The translations under genes were made by a program, and so were the position numbers. From Bacteroidota bacterium (GTDB lineage: Bacteria; Bacteroidota; Bacteroidia; Bacteroidales; Lentimicrobiaceae), in assembly GCA_009773515.1 (NCBI GenBank), contig WSXX01000005.1:62001-126000 (forward strand): DNA of 64,000 bases, in the 5' to 3' direction. This document shows positions 46,341-57,187 of the stretch, piece by piece. Within the stretch, counting starts at the first letter, position 1. Each line of letters begins with the position of its first letter. Below the pieces are notes generated by a model. The model searched no databases, was not told where the DNA came from, and was given only the letters and a program-made list of their open reading frames with translations.

Positions 46341-47699
46341 TTAGCCCATGTTAATTGATGAGCGACCTTTTATGCGACCTGATTTTGTCAGACCATCATA
46401 ATGTCTCATCAACAAGTGACTTTCAATTTGCTGCAGTGTATCCAGAACCACACCTACCAGAATAAGCAGTGATGTGCCTCCGAAAAATTGTGCAAACTGA
46501 CCAGTAACACCCATCATAGAAACCAAAGCAGGCATAATCGCAACAAAGGCAAGGAACATTGAACCAGGCAAAGTTATGCGTGACATAATCTGATCAATGA
46601 ACTCAGCAGTTTTTTTACCTGGTTTAACACCCGGAATAAAACCATTATTCTTCTTCATATCTTCCGCCATCTGATTCGGATTGATGGTAATGGCAGTGTA
46701 GAAATAAGTGAAGACGATAATCATTAAAGCGAATACAAAATTATACCAGAAACCGTTAACATTGGTGAAAGCAGCAGCAAATCCTGATAATGTTTCTGAT
46801 TCAGCAAATCCGGCGAGCGTCAGAGGCAAAAACATAATTGCCTGGGCAAAGATGATTGGCATAACACCGGCAGCATTAACTTTCAGTGGGATATATTGTC
46901 TGACCCCTCCATATTGTTTGTTTCCAACAATTCGTTTGGCATATTGAACTGGTATTCGCCGGGTTCCTTGAACAAGTAAGATACTTATAAGGATAACTGC
47001 AATAAGAACCGCAAGTTCTACGATAAAAATCACAAGTCCACCACCTTTCTGCTCCATACGTGAAACAAGTTCACCGAAGAGTGCAAATGGAAGGTTCGCA
47101 ATTATACCAATCATAATAATCATCGAAATACCATTACCAATTCCCTTGTCGGTGATTCTTTCTCCAAGCCACATAACAAACAGAGTACCAGAGATAAGAA
47201 TCAAAACAGAAGATACCCAGAAAAATGTTGTAGGTGAGGTAATTGCAGGATCAAATGGAGTGATGGCTTCTGCGGGTAATTGTGAAATAAGATTCGCAAT
47301 ATAACCCGGAGCCTGAAAACCAGTAATCAGCACGGTAAGGTATCTGGTAATCTGGTTGATTTTCTTACGTCCGCTTTCGCCTTCTTTCTGTAGTTTCTGG
47401 AAATATGGGATAGCCATACCAAGCAGCTGAATAACAATAGATGCCGAGATGTAAGGCATGATTCCCAATGCAAAGATTGAAGCATTTGAGAAAGCTCCCC
47501 CCGAAAACATATTGAGAAGACCAAGCAATCCACTACTCGTCTGGTTTTGAAGATTGGCCAGCTGGCTTGGATCGACACCAGGCAGAACAACATAAGAGCC
47601 TAATCTGTAAAGTAGAATTATACCAATGGTATAACCAATACGTTTACGAAGATCTTCGATCTTATAGATGTTCTTTATAGTCTGAATGAAACGTTTCAT
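46341..47699 (-). CDS. secY: Preprotein translocase subunit SecY
   Basis: 452 residues with ten transmembrane helices forming the protein-conducting channel. Recognised from NIYKIEDLRKRIGYTIGIIL, GLLGLLNMFSGGAFSNASIF (plug region), RRIPVQYAKR and the loop NPNQMAEDMKKNNGFIPGVK. It works with SecE (14067-14264). The gene lies 7 bases after rplO and 32 bases before map, the end of the spc part. Confidence 0.98.
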   Translation of the reverse strand: MKRFIQTIKNIYKIEDLRKRIGYTIGIILLYRLGSYVVLPGVDPSQLANLQNQTSSGLLGLLNMFSGGAFSNASIFALGIMPYISASIVIQLLGMAIPYFQKLQKEGESGRKKINQITRYLTVLITGFQAPGYIANLISQLPAEAITPFDPAITSPTTFFWVSSVLILISGTLFVMWLGERITDKGIGNGISMIIMIGIIANLPFALFGELVSRMEQKGGGLVIFIVELAVLIAVILISILLVQGTRRIPVQYAKRIVGNKQYGGVRQYIPLKVNAAGVMPIIFAQAIMFLPLTLAGFAESETLSGFAAAFTNVNGFWYNFVFALMIIVFTYFYTAITINPNQMAEDMKKNNGFIPGVKPGKKTAEFIDQIMSRITLPGSMFLAFVAIMPALVSMMGVTGQFAQFFGGTSLLILVGVVLDTLQQIESHLLMRHYDGLTKSGRIKGRSSINMG

Positions 47700-47706
47700 C
47701 TATTAT

Positions 47707-48153
47707 TTAGAGTTTGATAGCCTGACCACCTGTTGATTCAATAGCCTTAACAGCAGAAGCTGAGAAAGCATGAGCTGTAACATCTACTTTAGCAGTTAAT
47801 TCGCCACGACCAAGAATTTTCACCTTGTCATTTTTAGAAATGTAACCGTGTTCGATCAGCATATTAACATCAATAACTTCAACCTTAAGGTTAGCAACCA
47901 ATTGCTGAATGATATCAATATTGAGGCTACGATACTCAACCCGGTTAATATTCCGGAAACCATATTTAGGCACACGTCTGTAAAGGGGCATTTGACCACC
48001 TTCAAAACCGAACTTTCTGCTGTAACCCGACCGTGACTTCGCACCTTTATGACCACGGGTTGAAGTACCTCCACGGCCAGAACCCTGACCACGGCCAATT
48101 CTTTTGCAGTTTTTGGTAGACCCCGCTGCCGGTTTAAGATTACTTAAATCCAT
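47707..48153 (-). CDS. rplO: 50S ribosomal protein uL15
   Basis: 148 residues. The Gly/Arg-rich N-terminus ([20 protein letters not shown], then [20 protein letters not shown]) and the C-terminal [20 protein letters not shown] are typical. A late-assembling 50S protein. 29 bases after rpmD. Confidence 0.97.
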   Translation of the reverse strand: MDLSNLKPAAGSTKNCKRIGRGQGSGRGGTSTRGHKGAKSRSGYSRKFGFEGGQMPLYRRVPKYGFRNINRVEYRSLNIDIIQQLVANLKVEVIDVNMLIEHGYISKNDKVKILGRGELTAKVDVTAHAFSASAVKAIESTGGQAIKL

Positions 48154-48182
48154 AATATTTTTACAATTAGTGTTGTGTACGT

Positions 48183-48362
48183 TTAGATTTCTTCAACTTT
48201 TACGAGGTGGTTGACTTTTGCAATCATACCTTCAATCTGAGGTGTTGCAACCACTTCAATAGGCCTGTTCATTTTCTTAATGCCTAAGGCTTTAAGAGTC
48301 AGTTTCTGGCGCTCTGGCTGTTTGATGCCACTCTTTATCTGGGTAACTTTTAGCTTTTTCAT
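48183..48362 (-). CDS. rpmD: 50S ribosomal protein uL30
   Basis: 59 residues. The start [20 protein letters not shown] and [20 protein letters not shown] identify L30. Start ATG at 48362, stop TAA at 48183-48185. It lies between rpsE (13 bases) and rplO (29 bases), the standard spc order. Confidence 0.97.
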   Translation of the reverse strand: MKKLKVTQIKSGIKQPERQKLTLKALGIKKMNRPIEVVATPQIEGMIAKVNHLVKVEEI

Positions 48363-48375
48363 ATTGTCAGCAGCA

Positions 48376-48900
48376 TTAACCGTTAAAAACTTTGTTCAGG
48401 TCAATCCCACGTAATTGAGCAATTGTATGTGCATCACGCATTTTAACAAGGGCATCAATGGTTGCTTTTACAACACTGTGAGGATTGGAAGAACCTTTTG
48501 ACTTTGCCAGAACGTCCTTAACACCAACACTTTCAAGTACAGCACGCATAGCTCCACCTGCAATAACACCGGTACCTGCAGAAGCTGGCTTGAGAAAAAC
48601 AAGTGCTCCACCATATTTACCGAGTTGTTCGTGAGGAATTGTACCTTTTTGAACCGGAACCTTTACCAGATTCTTTTTGGCATCATCAACACCTTTAGCA
48701 ATAGCAGCGGTAACCTCTTTGGCTTTACCCAATCCGTAACCAACAACTCCATTTTCGTTTCCAACTACAACAATAGCTGAAAAACTAAAGGTACGACCTC
48801 CTTTGGTTACCTTGGTAACCCTCTGGATACTTACCAGCCTGTCCTTGAATTCAATCTCGCTGGACTTAACTCTTTTTATGTTTGCGTTTGTCATATCCAT
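48376..48900 (-). CDS. rpsE: 30S ribosomal protein uS5
   Basis: 174 residues. The double-stranded RNA-binding domain has [20 protein letters not shown] and [18 protein letters not shown]; the C-terminal domain includes [21 protein letters not shown]5 affects decoding fidelity. Its ATG overlaps the stop of rplR (TAATG), suggesting translational coupling. Confidence 0.98.
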   Translation of the reverse strand: MDMTNANIKRVKSSEIEFKDRLVSIQRVTKVTKGGRTFSFSAIVVVGNENGVVGYGLGKAKEVTAAIAKGVDDAKKNLVKVPVQKGTIPHEQLGKYGGALVFLKPASAGTGVIAGGAMRAVLESVGVKDVLAKSKGSSNPHSVVKATIDALVKMRDAHTIAQLRGIDLNKVFNG

Positions 48901-49262
48901 TAAAATTTAAGGCCTCCTTCCCTTGCTGCTTCAGCCAGGGATTTGATTCTACCATGATACAGGTAACCGTTACGATCGAAAACTACTTTTTCGATTCCAG
49001 CTTCCAGTGCGCGCTGTGCAATCAGTTTACCAACTTCCTTCGCCTGCTCAATTTTGGCCATAGCAGTTCCTGCAACTTCAGGAACACGTGATGACGCAGA
49101 AACAAGGGTTTTGCCTTCAAGATCATTAATGATCTGAGCATATATCTGTTTGTTGCTCCTGAATACTGTCAACCTTGGCTGCTCAGCAGTGCCGGAAATC
49201 AACTTCCGGATTCTGAGTTTAATCCTGTGTCTACTGTATTCTTTTCTGTTTTTGATAGCCAT
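48900..49262 (-). CDS. rplR: 50S ribosomal protein uL18
   Basis: 120 residues. Conserved parts are [40 protein letters not shown] and the C-terminal [21 protein letters not shown]18 binds 5S rRNA with L5. Its stop overlaps the rpsE start by one base. Confidence 0.97.
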   Translation of the reverse strand: MAIKNRKEYSRHRIKLRIRKLISGTAEQPRLTVFRSNKQIYAQIINDLEGKTLVSASSRVPEVAGTAMAKIEQAKEVGKLIAQRALEAGIEKVVFDRNGYLYHGRIKSLAEAAREGGLKF

Positions 49263-49316
49263 CCTTATCTGAGGAATTTTTTTTCGGTCACCCGAAAAGG
49301 TTGTTATTAACGATTT

Positions 49317-49874
49317 TTACTTATCAGATGCAGATTTACCTGCTTTCTTCTTCACAATCTCACCCATGAACCTGATACCTTTTCCTTTGTATGGTTCGGG
49401 TTTGCGCAACGAACGAATCTTGGCAGCAACCTGTCCAAGGAGCTGACGATCGTGCGATTTTAAAGTAATGGTAGGGTTCTTTCCCCTTTCGGTTAAAGTC
49501 TCTACACTAACTTCAGCAGGCATTTCAAAGAAGATGTTATGAGAATAACCTAAAGCCAGTTCCAATGTATTTGCAACAGCTGAGGCTTTGTATCCAACAC
49601 CTACCAATTCCTGAACAACAGTAAAACCTTCGGAAACACCTTTAATCATATTGGCAAGCAGTGATCTGTAAAGACCATGTTTTGACCTGGCTTCCTGAGT
49701 TTCATCTATTCTTCCAACCTGTAAATGGCTTCCTTCTATGTTAACTGTCAACAAATGTGACATCTGCTGAGTAAGTTTTCCTAATTTACCTTCAACGGTA
49801 ACAAGATTCGAATCAGATACGGTGATTTTAACACCGGCTGGAATCTCAATAGGCATTTTTCCAATTCTTGACAT
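49317..49874 (-). CDS. rplF: 50S ribosomal protein uL6
   Basis: 185 residues, two repeated domains. MSRIGKMPIEIPAGVKITVS opens the protein; LVGVGYKASAVANTLELALG and the C-terminal RKPEPYKGKGIRFMGEIVKK are conserved. L6 lies near the factor-binding site. Between rpsH (17 bases) and rplR (54 bases). Confidence 0.97.
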   Translation of the reverse strand: MSRIGKMPIEIPAGVKITVSDSNLVTVEGKLGKLTQQMSHLLTVNIEGSHLQVGRIDETQEARSKHGLYRSLLANMIKGVSEGFTVVQELVGVGYKASAVANTLELALGYSHNIFFEMPAEVSVETLTERGKNPTITLKSHDRQLLGQVAAKIRSLRKPEPYKGKGIRFMGEIVKKKAGKSASDK

Positions 49875-49891
49875 TATAAATCTCCTCTCAA

Positions 49892-50290
49892 TTAGCTAAT
49901 GTAACACAATACCTCACCGCCAATCTGAAGGGTTTTGGCTTCTTTGTCAGTCATCAACCCTTTGTTGGTTGATAAGATGGCAATTCCCAAGCCGTTTAAA
50001 ACCCTTGGAAGCTCATCAGCACCAACATAGCGACGCAGTCCGGGCTTACTGATTCTTTCAAGTTTAGAGATCGCAGAAACCTTGGAAATCGGATGATATT
50101 TCAACGCGATTTTAATGATTCCAGGGATAGTCTCATCCTCGAATTTGTAATTTAATATATAACCCTTCTCAAATAAGATTTTGGTTATCTCCTTTTTCAT
50201 GTTTGAAGTAGGAATTTCCACTATCCTGTGGTTGGCCATCACGGCGTTCCTCACGCGGGTCAGATAATCTGCAATAGGATCTGTTACCAT
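49892..50290 (-). CDS. rpsH: 30S ribosomal protein uS8
   Basis: 132 residues. The N-terminus [20 protein letters not shown] and the C-terminal [20 protein letters not shown] are diagnostic. S8 binds 16S rRNA helix 21 and in Escherichia coli represses the spc operon. The 37-base spacer to rpsN shows no obvious mimic of that site. Confidence 0.97.
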   Translation of the reverse strand: MVTDPIADYLTRVRNAVMANHRIVEIPTSNMKKEITKILFEKGYILNYKFEDETIPGIIKIALKYHPISKVSAISKLERISKPGLRRYVGADELPRVLNGLGIAILSTNKGLMTDKEAKTLQIGGEVLCYIS

Positions 50291-50327
50291 TTTATCCTCG
50301 AGTATTTCGTTTGTTCACTTAATTTAA

Positions 50328-50597
50328 TTACCAGCTGGCTTTCTTAACTCCCGGAATCAGACCATCAAGGGCCATAAAACGGAAATTTATACGTGAAATA
50401 CCAAACTGACGCATGTAGCCTTTAGGACGGCCTGTTAATTTGCAACGATTGTGCAGACGCACCGGAGAAGCATTCTTCGGCAACTTCTGAAGTCCGATAA
50501 AATCACCGGCTTCTTTAAGTTCAGCGCGTTTGGCTGCGTATTTTGCAACAAGGCGCTCTCTTTTGCGCTCGCGTGCCTTCATTGATTCCTTTGCCAT
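50328..50597 (-). CDS. rpsN: 30S ribosomal protein uS14, zinc-free form
   Basis: 89 residues from the ATG at 50597; a start further upstream would overlap rpl[21 protein letters not shown] and the C-terminal [20 protein letters not shown], ending KKASW, identify S14. Only one Cys remains, so this is the longer zinc-free form. Four bases separate it from rplE. Confidence 0.96.
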   Translation of the reverse strand: MAKESMKARERKRERLVAKYAAKRAELKEAGDFIGLQKLPKNASPVRLHNRCKLTGRPKGYMRQFGISRINFRFMALDGLIPGVKKASW

Positions 50598-50601
50598 ATC
50601 G

Positions 50602-51156
50602 TTATTTCTGATTTTTGAATGGTAAACCAAATTCTTTTAACAGTGCCAGGCACTCGTTGTCATTGCGGGCGGTAGTTACAAAGGTAATATCCATACCATT
50701 GATTTTTGATACCTTATCAATAAGAATCTCCGGGAAAATAATCTGCTCGGTTACTCCTAATGTGTAGTTTCCACGACCATCAAATCCTTTTTCATTGATT
50801 CCACGAAAATCTCTGATACGTGGTATAGCCACTGATACAAGACGATCAAGAAATTCATACATCCGGTCTCCACGAAGGGTTACCCTGACTCCGATAGGCA
50901 TACCTTTGCGGAGTTTAAAGTTGGAAATGTCTTTCTTCGACTTAGTCGCAACAGCCTTTTGTCCTGACAATGCAGTCAGTTCATTAATTCCTGCTTCGAT
51001 TAATTTTTTGTCAGCGATAGCAGTTCCAAGACCCTGATTGATGCTTATTTTAAGCAAACGGGGAACCTGCATCACAGTTTTATACTGAAATTTTTCAGTA
51101 AGGGCGGGTACAACTTCTGCCCTGTATTTATCTCTTAAGCGTGGTGTATAGTTCAT
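50602..51156 (-). CDS. rplE: 50S ribosomal protein uL5
   Basis: 184 residues. [20 protein letters not shown] and [20 protein letters not shown] are typical. L5 binds 5S rRNA and contacts the P-site tRNA. Its ATG overlaps the rplX stop codon (TAATG). Confidence 0.97.
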   Translation of the reverse strand: MNYTPRLRDKYRAEVVPALTEKFQYKTVMQVPRLLKISINQGLGTAIADKKLIEAGINELTALSGQKAVATKSKKDISNFKLRKGMPIGVRVTLRGDRMYEFLDRLVSVAIPRIRDFRGINEKGFDGRGNYTLGVTEQIIFPEILIDKVSKINGMDITFVTTARNDNECLALLKEFGLPFKNQK

Positions 51157-51479
51157 TACTTAATTACCTCCCCCGACTTTTTAGAATAACGGACTGATTT
51201 ATTGGTTTTGGCATCAAGCTTTCTGCCAACACGTGTAGGTTTGCCGGTATTGTCAACAACCATAAGGTTGGAAACGTGAATACCTGCTTCTTTTTTCTCA
51301 ATACCACCCTGTGCATTTTTTGCATTGGGTTTGGTATGTTTGGAAATCAGGTTTACGCCTTCCACAATGGCTTTCTGTTTTTCAACATCCACCTCAAGGA
51401 CTTTTCCCTGCTTCCCTTTCGAGTCGCCGGCTATAACCTTAACGGTATCGCCTTTTTTTATGCTCAGTTTTGTGCTCAT
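51156..51479 (-). CDS. rplX: 50S ribosomal protein uL24
   Basis: 107 residues. A KOW motif ([20 protein letters not shown]) at the N-terminus and [20 protein letters not shown] follow. L24 starts 50S assembly near the exit tunnel. 15 bases after rplN. Confidence 0.97.
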   Translation of the reverse strand: MSTKLSIKKGDTVKVIAGDSKGKQGKVLEVDVEKQKAIVEGVNLISKHTKPNAKNAQGGIEKKEAGIHVSNLMVVDNTGKPTRVGRKLDAKTNKSVRYSKKSGEVIK

Positions 51480-51494
51480 ATTATGCCTGACACT

Positions 51495-51863
51495 TTACAG
51501 CACCTCTGGTGCCAATGAAACAATTTTCATGTATTGTTTTTCACGCAACTCTCTGGCTACAGGACCAAAAATACGGGTTCCTGACATTTCACCAGCTGCG
51601 TTGAGCAATACAACTGCATTATCATCAAAACGGATGTATGAACCATCGTTGCGACGAATCTCTTTTTTTGTACGGACAACCACTGCCTTTACAACTGTAC
51701 CTTTCTTAATGTTTCCTGAAGGAATGGCATTTTTTACAGTCACAACAATTTTGTCGCCGATTGAGGCATATTTCTTACGTGTACCACCCAACACCCGGAT
51801 GCAAAGAACTTCTTTGGCTCCACTGTTATCGGCAACTGCAAGTCTTGATTCCTGTTGTATCAT
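51495..51863 (-). CDS. rplN: 50S ribosomal protein uL14
   Basis: 122 residues. [20 protein letters not shown] and [20 protein letters not shown] are the family signatures. L14 forms an intersubunit bridge. Only two bases lie between it and rpsQ. Confidence 0.98.
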   Translation of the reverse strand: MIQQESRLAVADNSGAKEVLCIRVLGGTRKKYASIGDKIVVTVKNAIPSGNIKKGTVVKAVVVRTKKEIRRNDGSYIRFDDNAVVLLNAAGEMSGTRIFGPVARELREKQYMKIVSLAPEVL

Positions 51864-51865
51864 AA

Positions 51866-52123
51866 TTACTTGGCCTTTTCAATGATTTCGACTAATCTCC
51901 AGCACTTGTTTTTGCTCAGCGGACGGGTTTCTGCAATGCGCACGGTATCACCGATGGTACATTCATTATTTTCGTCGTGTGCGGCAAATTTGGAGGTTTT
52001 TTTCACAAACTTTCCATATTTGGGATGCTTTTCGCGGCGTTCAATCTGAACGACTATCGATTTCTGCATTTTGTTGCTTACAACAACCCCAATTCTTTCT
52101 TTTCTCAGATTTCTGGTTTCCAT
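51866..52123 (-). CDS. rpsQ: 30S ribosomal protein uS17
   Basis: 85 residues, one OB-fold. [20 protein letters not shown] and [20 protein letters not shown] are diagnostic. Early 16S rRNA binder. Between rpmC (11 bases) and rplN. Confidence 0.97.
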   Translation of the reverse strand: METRNLRKERIGVVVSNKMQKSIVVQIERREKHPKYGKFVKKTSKFAAHDENNECTIGDTVRIAETRPLSKNKCWRLVEIIEKAK

Positions 52124-52134
52124 TGCTTTTCCGG

Positions 52135-52368
52135 TTATTTGTTGTTAACGGTAGCCTTACCCTGAGCCGCAACTGCTTCATTGGCTTTGCGATTATGCAA
52201 TTCAGTAAGCATGCGGGCGATGGTCCTGCGGTAACTTTTTATTTTATTGGGGTTCTCGAGAGGTGAAACAGCATGGTTCAGCTTGAGCTTGGTTAGCTGT
52301 TTACGCTCTTCCTCGAGCCTTTCAATAATCTCGGCTGTTGAAAGCTCTCTTATGACTTCTTGTTTCAT
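52135..52368 (-). CDS. rpmC: 50S ribosomal protein uL29
   Basis: 77 residues, two helices. [20 protein letters not shown] and [20 protein letters not shown] identify L29, which sits at the exit tunnel and contacts nascent-chain factors. The C-terminal [17 protein letters not shown] is a small extension. Six bases after rplP. Confidence 0.95.
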   Translation of the reverse strand: MKQEVIRELSTAEIIERLEEERKQLTKLKLNHAVSPLENPNKIKSYRRTIARMLTELHNRKANEAVAAQGKATVNNK

Positions 52369-52374
52369 CGTGCG

Positions 52375-52803
52375 TTATATTGATTCTTCAACGTAATCTC
52401 TTCTTACCACAAACTTTGTGGCTACAGGAAGTTTCTGTGCACCAAGGCGAAGTGCTTCTTTTGCAACTTCTTCAGATACTCCTTCTGCTTCAAACAACAG
52501 GCGACCCGGGCTAATACGTGCCACGAAATACTCAGGAGCTCCTTTTCCTTTACCCATACGAACTTCTGCAGGTTTTTTGGTAACAGGTTTATCCGGGAAT
52601 ATGCGGATCCAGATTTGACCTTCACGTTTCATGAAACGGCTGATTGCCTGACGGGCTGCTTCGATCTGCCTTCCGGTTATCCACGCTTCTTCCAGGGTTT
52701 TGATGCCGAATGATCCGAATGAAAGCTCTGCACCACGCTTGGTGTTGCCTTTCATTCTGCCTTTCTGCATTTTCCTGTATTTGGTTTTCTTTGGCTGTAA
52801 CAT
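52375..52803 (-). CDS. rplP: 50S ribosomal protein uL16
   Basis: 142 residues. [20 protein letters not shown] and [20 protein letters not shown] are conserved. L16 helps shape the A-site region of the 50S subunit. Between rpsC (42 bases) and rpmC. Confidence 0.98.
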   Translation of the reverse strand: MLQPKKTKYRKMQKGRMKGNTKRGAELSFGSFGIKTLEEAWITGRQIEAARQAISRFMKREGQIWIRIFPDKPVTKKPAEVRMGKGKGAPEYFVARISPGRLLFEAEGVSEEVAKEALRLGAQKLPVATKFVVRRDYVEESI

Positions 52804-52845
52804 TATTATCGGGTATTGAACGTGTTTTACTCGTTATTTGACAAA

Positions 52846-53595
52846 TTATTTCTTACCGCGGTTACGGTTTCCAGCTCTTGGAGGCCTTCCGCCACCCGGA
52901 CGCTGCGGCATAGATTTCTCACGTGGATTTCCAGCTGCTACACTTTCGGTTGAAGGTGTAAGGTCAACTTTTCCGTAAATCTCACCTTTGCAAATCCACA
53001 CTTTTATACCAATTCTGCCGTATGTTGTATGAGCTTCTGCGATTGCATAGTCAATATCAGCGCGCAAAGTATGAAGTGGAGTACGGCCTTCCTTAATCAT
53101 TTCGCGACGTGCCATTTCAGCACCTGCCAAACGACCGGAGATAAGTACCTTAATTCCTTCTGCTCCAATACGCATAGTAGAGGCTATTGCAGTTTTGATG
53201 GCGCGACGGTATGAAATCCTGCCTTCAATCTGGCGTGCAATTGCATTGGCCACAATTACTGCATCCATTTCAGGACGTTTAATCTCAGAAATATTGATCT
53301 GAATCTCCTTTTTGGTGATCTTCTTCAACTCTTCCTTGAGTTTGTCCACTTCCTGTCCACCTTTACCAATAATGATACCCGGACGGGCAGTATGTATAGT
53401 AACGGTAACCAATTTAAGTGTACGCTCAATTACAATTTTCGAAACACCGGCTTTGGATAAACGGGCATTCAGATACTTGCGGATATGTACGTCTTCAACA
53501 AGTTTGTGCTCGAATTTCTTACCACCATACCAGTTGGAGTCCCAACCTCTGATGATGCCTAACCTGTTACCTATTGGATTTGTCTTTTGTCCCAT
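52846..53595 (-). CDS. rpsC: 30S ribosomal protein uS3
   Basis: 249 residues. [20 protein letters not shown], the KH domain with [20 protein letters not shown], and [20 protein letters not shown] are diagnostic. The Pro/Arg/Gly-rich C-terminal tail (about 225-249) is an extension of the usual kind. S3 lines the mRNA entry channel. Confidence 0.98.
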   Translation of the reverse strand: MGQKTNPIGNRLGIIRGWDSNWYGGKKFEHKLVEDVHIRKYLNARLSKAGVSKIVIERTLKLVTVTIHTARPGIIIGKGGQEVDKLKEELKKITKKEIQINISEIKRPEMDAVIVANAIARQIEGRISYRRAIKTAIASTMRIGAEGIKVLISGRLAGAEMARREMIKEGRTPLHTLRADIDYAIAEAHTTYGRIGIKVWICKGEIYGKVDLTPSTESVAAGNPREKSMPQRPGGGRPPRAGNRNRGKK

Positions 53596-53641
53596 TCAAC
53601 AAATGATTAATTGGTTGTTTAAAGCCTGCTTTGCAGTAAAT

Positions 53642-54049
53642 CTATTTTTCTTCAGTTATCATGTTATCGATCAGCAACGTTACATGATTTGAACGTTTGC
53701 GGATTCTGTGTGCACGTCCCTGAGGAGCTGTGCGAATGCGTTTTAATTGTCGGCCACCGTCAACACCTACCTCTTTAATATACAAGCTGGTGTCTTCGAT
53801 GCGAACGCCTTCATTTTTTGCCTGCCAGTTGGCAAGTGCAGATAAAAGCAGTTTGTGAAGTCTGGTGCTTGCATCCTGAGGCGAATGCTTCAGAACATGT
53901 AATGCATGCTCAACTTTCATACCCCGGATCATATCAGCGATCAGACGCATTTTTCTGGGCGATGTAGGACAATTTCTGAGCGTTGCAAAAGATACGCTCT
54001 TCTTTGCTTCCTTATTCTGCTCAGCTTTAATATGTTTTCGTGCTCCCAT
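53642..54049 (-). CDS. rplV: 50S ribosomal protein uL22
   Basis: 135 residues. [20 protein letters not shown] and the beta-hairpin that reaches the exit tunnel ([20 protein letters not shown]) are present. Between rpsS (14 bases) and rpsC (46 bases). Confidence 0.97.
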   Translation of the reverse strand: MGARKHIKAEQNKEAKKSVSFATLRNCPTSPRKMRLIADMIRGMKVEHALHVLKHSPQDASTRLHKLLLSALANWQAKNEGVRIEDTSLYIKEVGVDGGRQLKRIRTAPQGRAHRIRKRSNHVTLLIDNMITEEK

Positions 54050-54063
54050 TGTTAAATCCTTCT

Positions 54064-54342
54064 TTATTTTTTACCTTTATCTTTACTTCCGGCGTGTCCC
54101 CTGAATATACGTGTAGGTGAAAACTCTCCGAGTTTGTGGCCTACCATGTTTTCAGTAACATATACCGGAATGAACTTGTTCCCGTTGTGGACAGCGATAG
54201 TCTGGCCGACAAAGTCAGGAGATATCATTGAAGCACGTGACCAGGTTTTGATTACAACCTTTTTGTTTGTGCTGATGGCATCCAGTACTTTTTTCTCTAG
54301 TTTGTACTCGATATATGGACCTTTTTTTAGCGAACGGCTCAT
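54064..54342 (-). CDS. rpsS: 30S ribosomal protein uS19
   Basis: 92 residues. [40 protein letters not shown] and the C-terminal [16 protein letters not shown] are typical. S19 sits in the head of the 30S subunit beside S13. 23 bases after rplB. Confidence 0.98.
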   Translation of the reverse strand: MSRSLKKGPYIEYKLEKKVLDAISTNKKVVIKTWSRASMISPDFVGQTIAVHNGNKFIPVYVTENMVGHKLGEFSPTRIFRGHAGSKDKGKK

Positions 54343-54365
54343 GTTTAATGCTGGTTAAGGGTCAA

Positions 54366-55190
54366 TTACTTTTTCCTTCTTTCGATGATGTATTTATTCG
54401 AAGCTTTCTTCGGATAACGGGTCTTGTATCCCTTTGCAGGTAGTCCCTTGCGTGATCTCGGATGTCCTCCGGTTGCACGTCCTTCTCCACCACCCATCGG
54501 GTGATCTACAGGGTTCATTACTACAGCGCGAACGCGTGGTCTGCGACCCATCCAGCGTGTGCGGCCGGCTTTTCCAGATACTTCAAGGTTATGTTCTGTA
54601 TTGGAAACATTTCCTATGGTAGCTTTGCATGTTTGTAATATCATGCGGGTTTCGCCTGAAGGCAGCTTAATAACAGCAAACTTTCCGTCGCGGGACATCA
54701 ATTGTGCTGATGAACCTGCACTGCGTGCCATTTTTGCACCCTGACCTGGTCTGAGTTCAATGTTGTGAATCACAGTTCCGAAAGGAATTTCACTCAGGTA
54801 AAGTGTATTTCCAACATCTGGTTGTGCACCTTTGCCACAGATTACTTCCTGGCCAACTTTCAGACCATTGGGAGCTACTATGTAACGTTTCTCACCATCA
54901 GCATAATAAAGCAAAGCAATACGTGCAGTACGATTTGGATCGTATTCAATGGTTTTTACTGTTGCCGGAATGTTTTCCTTGTCTCTTTTGAAGTCGATTA
55001 AACGATACTTCTGCTTGTGACCACCACCAATAGACCTCATGGTCATCTTTCCGGTGTTGTTTCGGCCTCCAGAGTTCTTCATCGGCTGCAATAAGCTCTT
55101 TTCAGGACCTTTTGCAGTTATGTCATCCAGCGCACTTACAACTTTGAAGCGCTGACTTGATGTTGTCGGTTTGAATTTTTTTAAAGCCAT
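54366..55190 (-). CDS. rplB: 50S ribosomal protein uL2
   Basis: 274 residues. [20 protein letters not shown] and the C-terminal [20 protein letters not shown] (with the conserved His) identify L2, which lies close to the peptidyl-transferase centre and is needed for subunit joining. Five bases after rplW. Confidence 0.98.
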   Translation of the reverse strand: MALKKFKPTTSSQRFKVVSALDDITAKGPEKSLLQPMKNSGGRNNTGKMTMRSIGGGHKQKYRLIDFKRDKENIPATVKTIEYDPNRTARIALLYYADGEKRYIVAPNGLKVGQEVICGKGAQPDVGNTLYLSEIPFGTVIHNIELRPGQGAKMARSAGSSAQLMSRDGKFAVIKLPSGETRMILQTCKATIGNVSNTEHNLEVSGKAGRTRWMGRRPRVRAVVMNPVDHPMGGGEGRATGGHPRSRKGLPAKGYKTRYPKKASNKYIIERRKK

Positions 55191-55195
55191 TATCT

Positions 55196-55486
55196 TTAAA
55201 TATTGCTATAAAAATCAATTGTTTCACCCTCAGCTAATGTTACAATAGCCTTCTTGTACGAATTTGCTCTTCCTTTAACCATCCCGGTTTTGGTAAACCT
55301 TGATTTGTTTTTTCCAGCATAATTCATCGTATTCACTTCGGTAACTGATACACCGTAAATGTCTTCAATAGCTTTCTTGATCTGAAGCTTATTGGCGTCT
55401 TTTTGAACGATAAACCCGAAGCGTTTAAGCTTTTCGCCTAAGGCTGTCATCTTTTCCGTAACTACCGGCTTTATTATGATACCCAT
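55196..55486 (-). CDS. rplW: 50S ribosomal protein uL23
   Basis: 96 residues. [20 protein letters not shown] and [20 protein letters not shown] are the family pattern. L23 is the docking site for trigger factor and SRP at the tunnel exit. 47 bases after rplD. Confidence 0.96.
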   Translation of the reverse strand: MGIIIKPVVTEKMTALGEKLKRFGFIVQKDANKLQIKKAIEDIYGVSVTEVNTMNYAGKNKSRFTKTGMVKGRANSYKKAIVTLAEGETIDFYSNI

Positions 55487-55533
55487 CGTTTTTTGTGTTA
55501 ATGGTTCTTATCTCAGCGCTGTGAGCGTGATTA

Positions 55534-56163
55534 TTAATTCGCAAAGGTTTTCTCAATTTCGGAAACTGAACTCTCGAGAATTATCAGGTTGTTAGCCTTG
55601 AGAATTTCATAAGTGTTTAGATCACAGGCTCTTATAACCTTAGTGCGCTTCAGATTTCGGGAGGACAAATATAGTGTATTATTACTTTCGCCCAACACCA
55701 TAAGTGTCTTTTTTTCTGAAAGTTGCAAATTGCTCAGCATCTCTGTAAACAGCTTGGTTTTTGGTTTCTCAAATTCGAAATCTTCAATAACCACAATACT
55801 GTTCTCACGAGCTTTATAAGTTAAAGCTGACAAACGTGCAAGCTGTTTGAGCTTTTTGTTGAGTTTGAAACTGTAGTCGCGGGGCTGTGGGCCAAAAACT
55901 CTGGCTCCGCCACGTAACAGAGGTGATTTGATACTTCCTGCACGTGCACCACCGGTACCTTTTTGTTTTTTCAACTTCCTGGTACTTCCTGAAACCGTTG
56001 ATTTCTCTTTTGAGCTATGAGTACCCTGACGCTGATTGGCCAGATACTGCTTGGTGTCAAGATAAATGGCATGATCGTTGGGGTCGATTCCAAACACCGT
56101 GTCATCGAGGGATATAGTCCGATTGGTCTTCTCCCCTTTAATGTTATAAATTGTTAGCTCCAT
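55534..56163 (-). CDS. rplD: 50S ribosomal protein uL4
   Basis: 209 residues. [20 protein letters not shown] and [20 protein letters not shown] (the tunnel-loop region) are conserved. In Escherichia coli L4 represses the S10 operon. Its start overlaps the end of rplC by ten bases, so translation is probably coupled. Confidence 0.97.
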   Translation of the reverse strand: MELTIYNIKGEKTNRTISLDDTVFGIDPNDHAIYLDTKQYLANQRQGTHSSKEKSTVSGSTRKLKKQKGTGGARAGSIKSPLLRGGARVFGPQPRDYSFKLNKKLKQLARLSALTYKARENSIVVIEDFEFEKPKTKLFTEMLSNLQLSEKKTLMVLGESNNTLYLSSRNLKRTKVIRACDLNTYEILKANNLIILESSVSEIEKTFAN

Positions 56164-56783
56164 CTTTCAAGAATTACATATGATCCGTTTGATCCGGGAA
56201 CCGAACCTTTAACTACTACAAGATTTTTATCCTTTATGATCTTTACAATCTGAAGGTTAATGGTTTTAATCCTCTTGTTACCCATTTGACCTGCCATGCG
56301 GATACCTTTGAAAACCCTTGAAGGCCATGAAGATGCTCCGACTGATCCAGGTGCACGCAATCTGTTGTGCTGACCGTGAGTTGCTCCTCCGACACCAGCA
56401 AATCCATGACGTTTAACTACACCCTGAAATCCTTTTCCTTTGGATGTGCCAACAACATCGACAAACTCGCCTTCAATGAATACATCCACTAAAACCTGCT
56501 CGCCAAATTGTTTGCGATGACCGGCTTCAAAACGGGTGAATTCAACAAGCTTCCGTTTGGGTGTTACTCCAGCTTTGGCAAAGTGACCAAGCTCACCTTT
56601 GGTGGTATGCTTTTCTTTTTTATCATCAAAAGCAAGCTGAATAGCATCATAACCATCAACTTCTTTGGTTTTGATTTGGGTGACGTAGCATGGACCGGCT
56701 TCAATAACCGTGCAGGGAATATTCTTGCCATTGGCATCGAATATGCTTGTCATCCCAATTTTTTTTCCTATAATTCCTGACAT
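56154..56783 (-). CDS. rplC: 50S ribosomal protein uL3
   Basis: 209 residues. [40 protein letters not shown] and the loop [20 protein letters not shown] are diagnostic. L3 is an early assembly protein whose loop reaches the peptidyl-transferase centre. Its last ten bases overlap rplD. Confidence 0.98.
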   Translation of the reverse strand: MSGIIGKKIGMTSIFDANGKNIPCTVIEAGPCYVTQIKTKEVDGYDAIQLAFDDKKEKHTTKGELGHFAKAGVTPKRKLVEFTRFEAGHRKQFGEQVLVDVFIEGEFVDVVGTSKGKGFQGVVKRHGFAGVGGATHGQHNRLRAPGSVGASSWPSRVFKGIRMAGQMGNKRIKTINLQIVKIIKDKNLVVVKGSVPGSNGSYVILERWS

Positions 56784-56851
56784 TGCAGTATCATGTTAAT
56801 TTAATGATTCTTTTTTGCGAAGTTTCAAAAACGTCTGTACGTGTTTTGAAG

Positions 56852-57157
56852 TTAGACTTTGATCTCAACTTCTACACCACTTGGCAACTCAAGTTTCATG
56901 AGTGCGTCAATGGTTTTACTTGTTGTACTGTAGATATCAAGAAGGCGCTTGTAAGAACTCAATTCGAACTGCTCTCTCGATTTCTTGTTGACAAAGGTTG
57001 ACCTCAACACGGTGAAAATTTTCTTATTGGTTGGTAAGGGTATAGGCCCGTTAACAACTGCACCTGTGGATTTCACGGTCTTCACGATCTTTTCGGCAGA
57101 TTTATCAACCAGATTGTGATCGTACGATTTCAGTTTTATTCTGATCCTTTGGCTCAC
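56852..57157 (-). CDS. rpsJ: 30S ribosomal protein uS10
   Basis: 101 residues. [20 protein letters not shown] and [20 protein letters not shown] are typical. S10 (NusE) also joins NusB in antitermination complexes. It begins the S10 part, 30 bases after fusA, so the str and S10 clusters look continuous. Confidence 0.98.
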   Translation of the reverse strand: MSQRIRIKLKSYDHNLVDKSAEKIVKTVKSTGAVVNGPIPLPTNKKIFTVLRSTFVNKKSREQFELSSYKRLLDIYSTTSKTIDALMKLELPSGVEVEIKV

Positions 57158-57187
57158 TTTATTTAGGTTTTGATGTAAATTCTTTTT

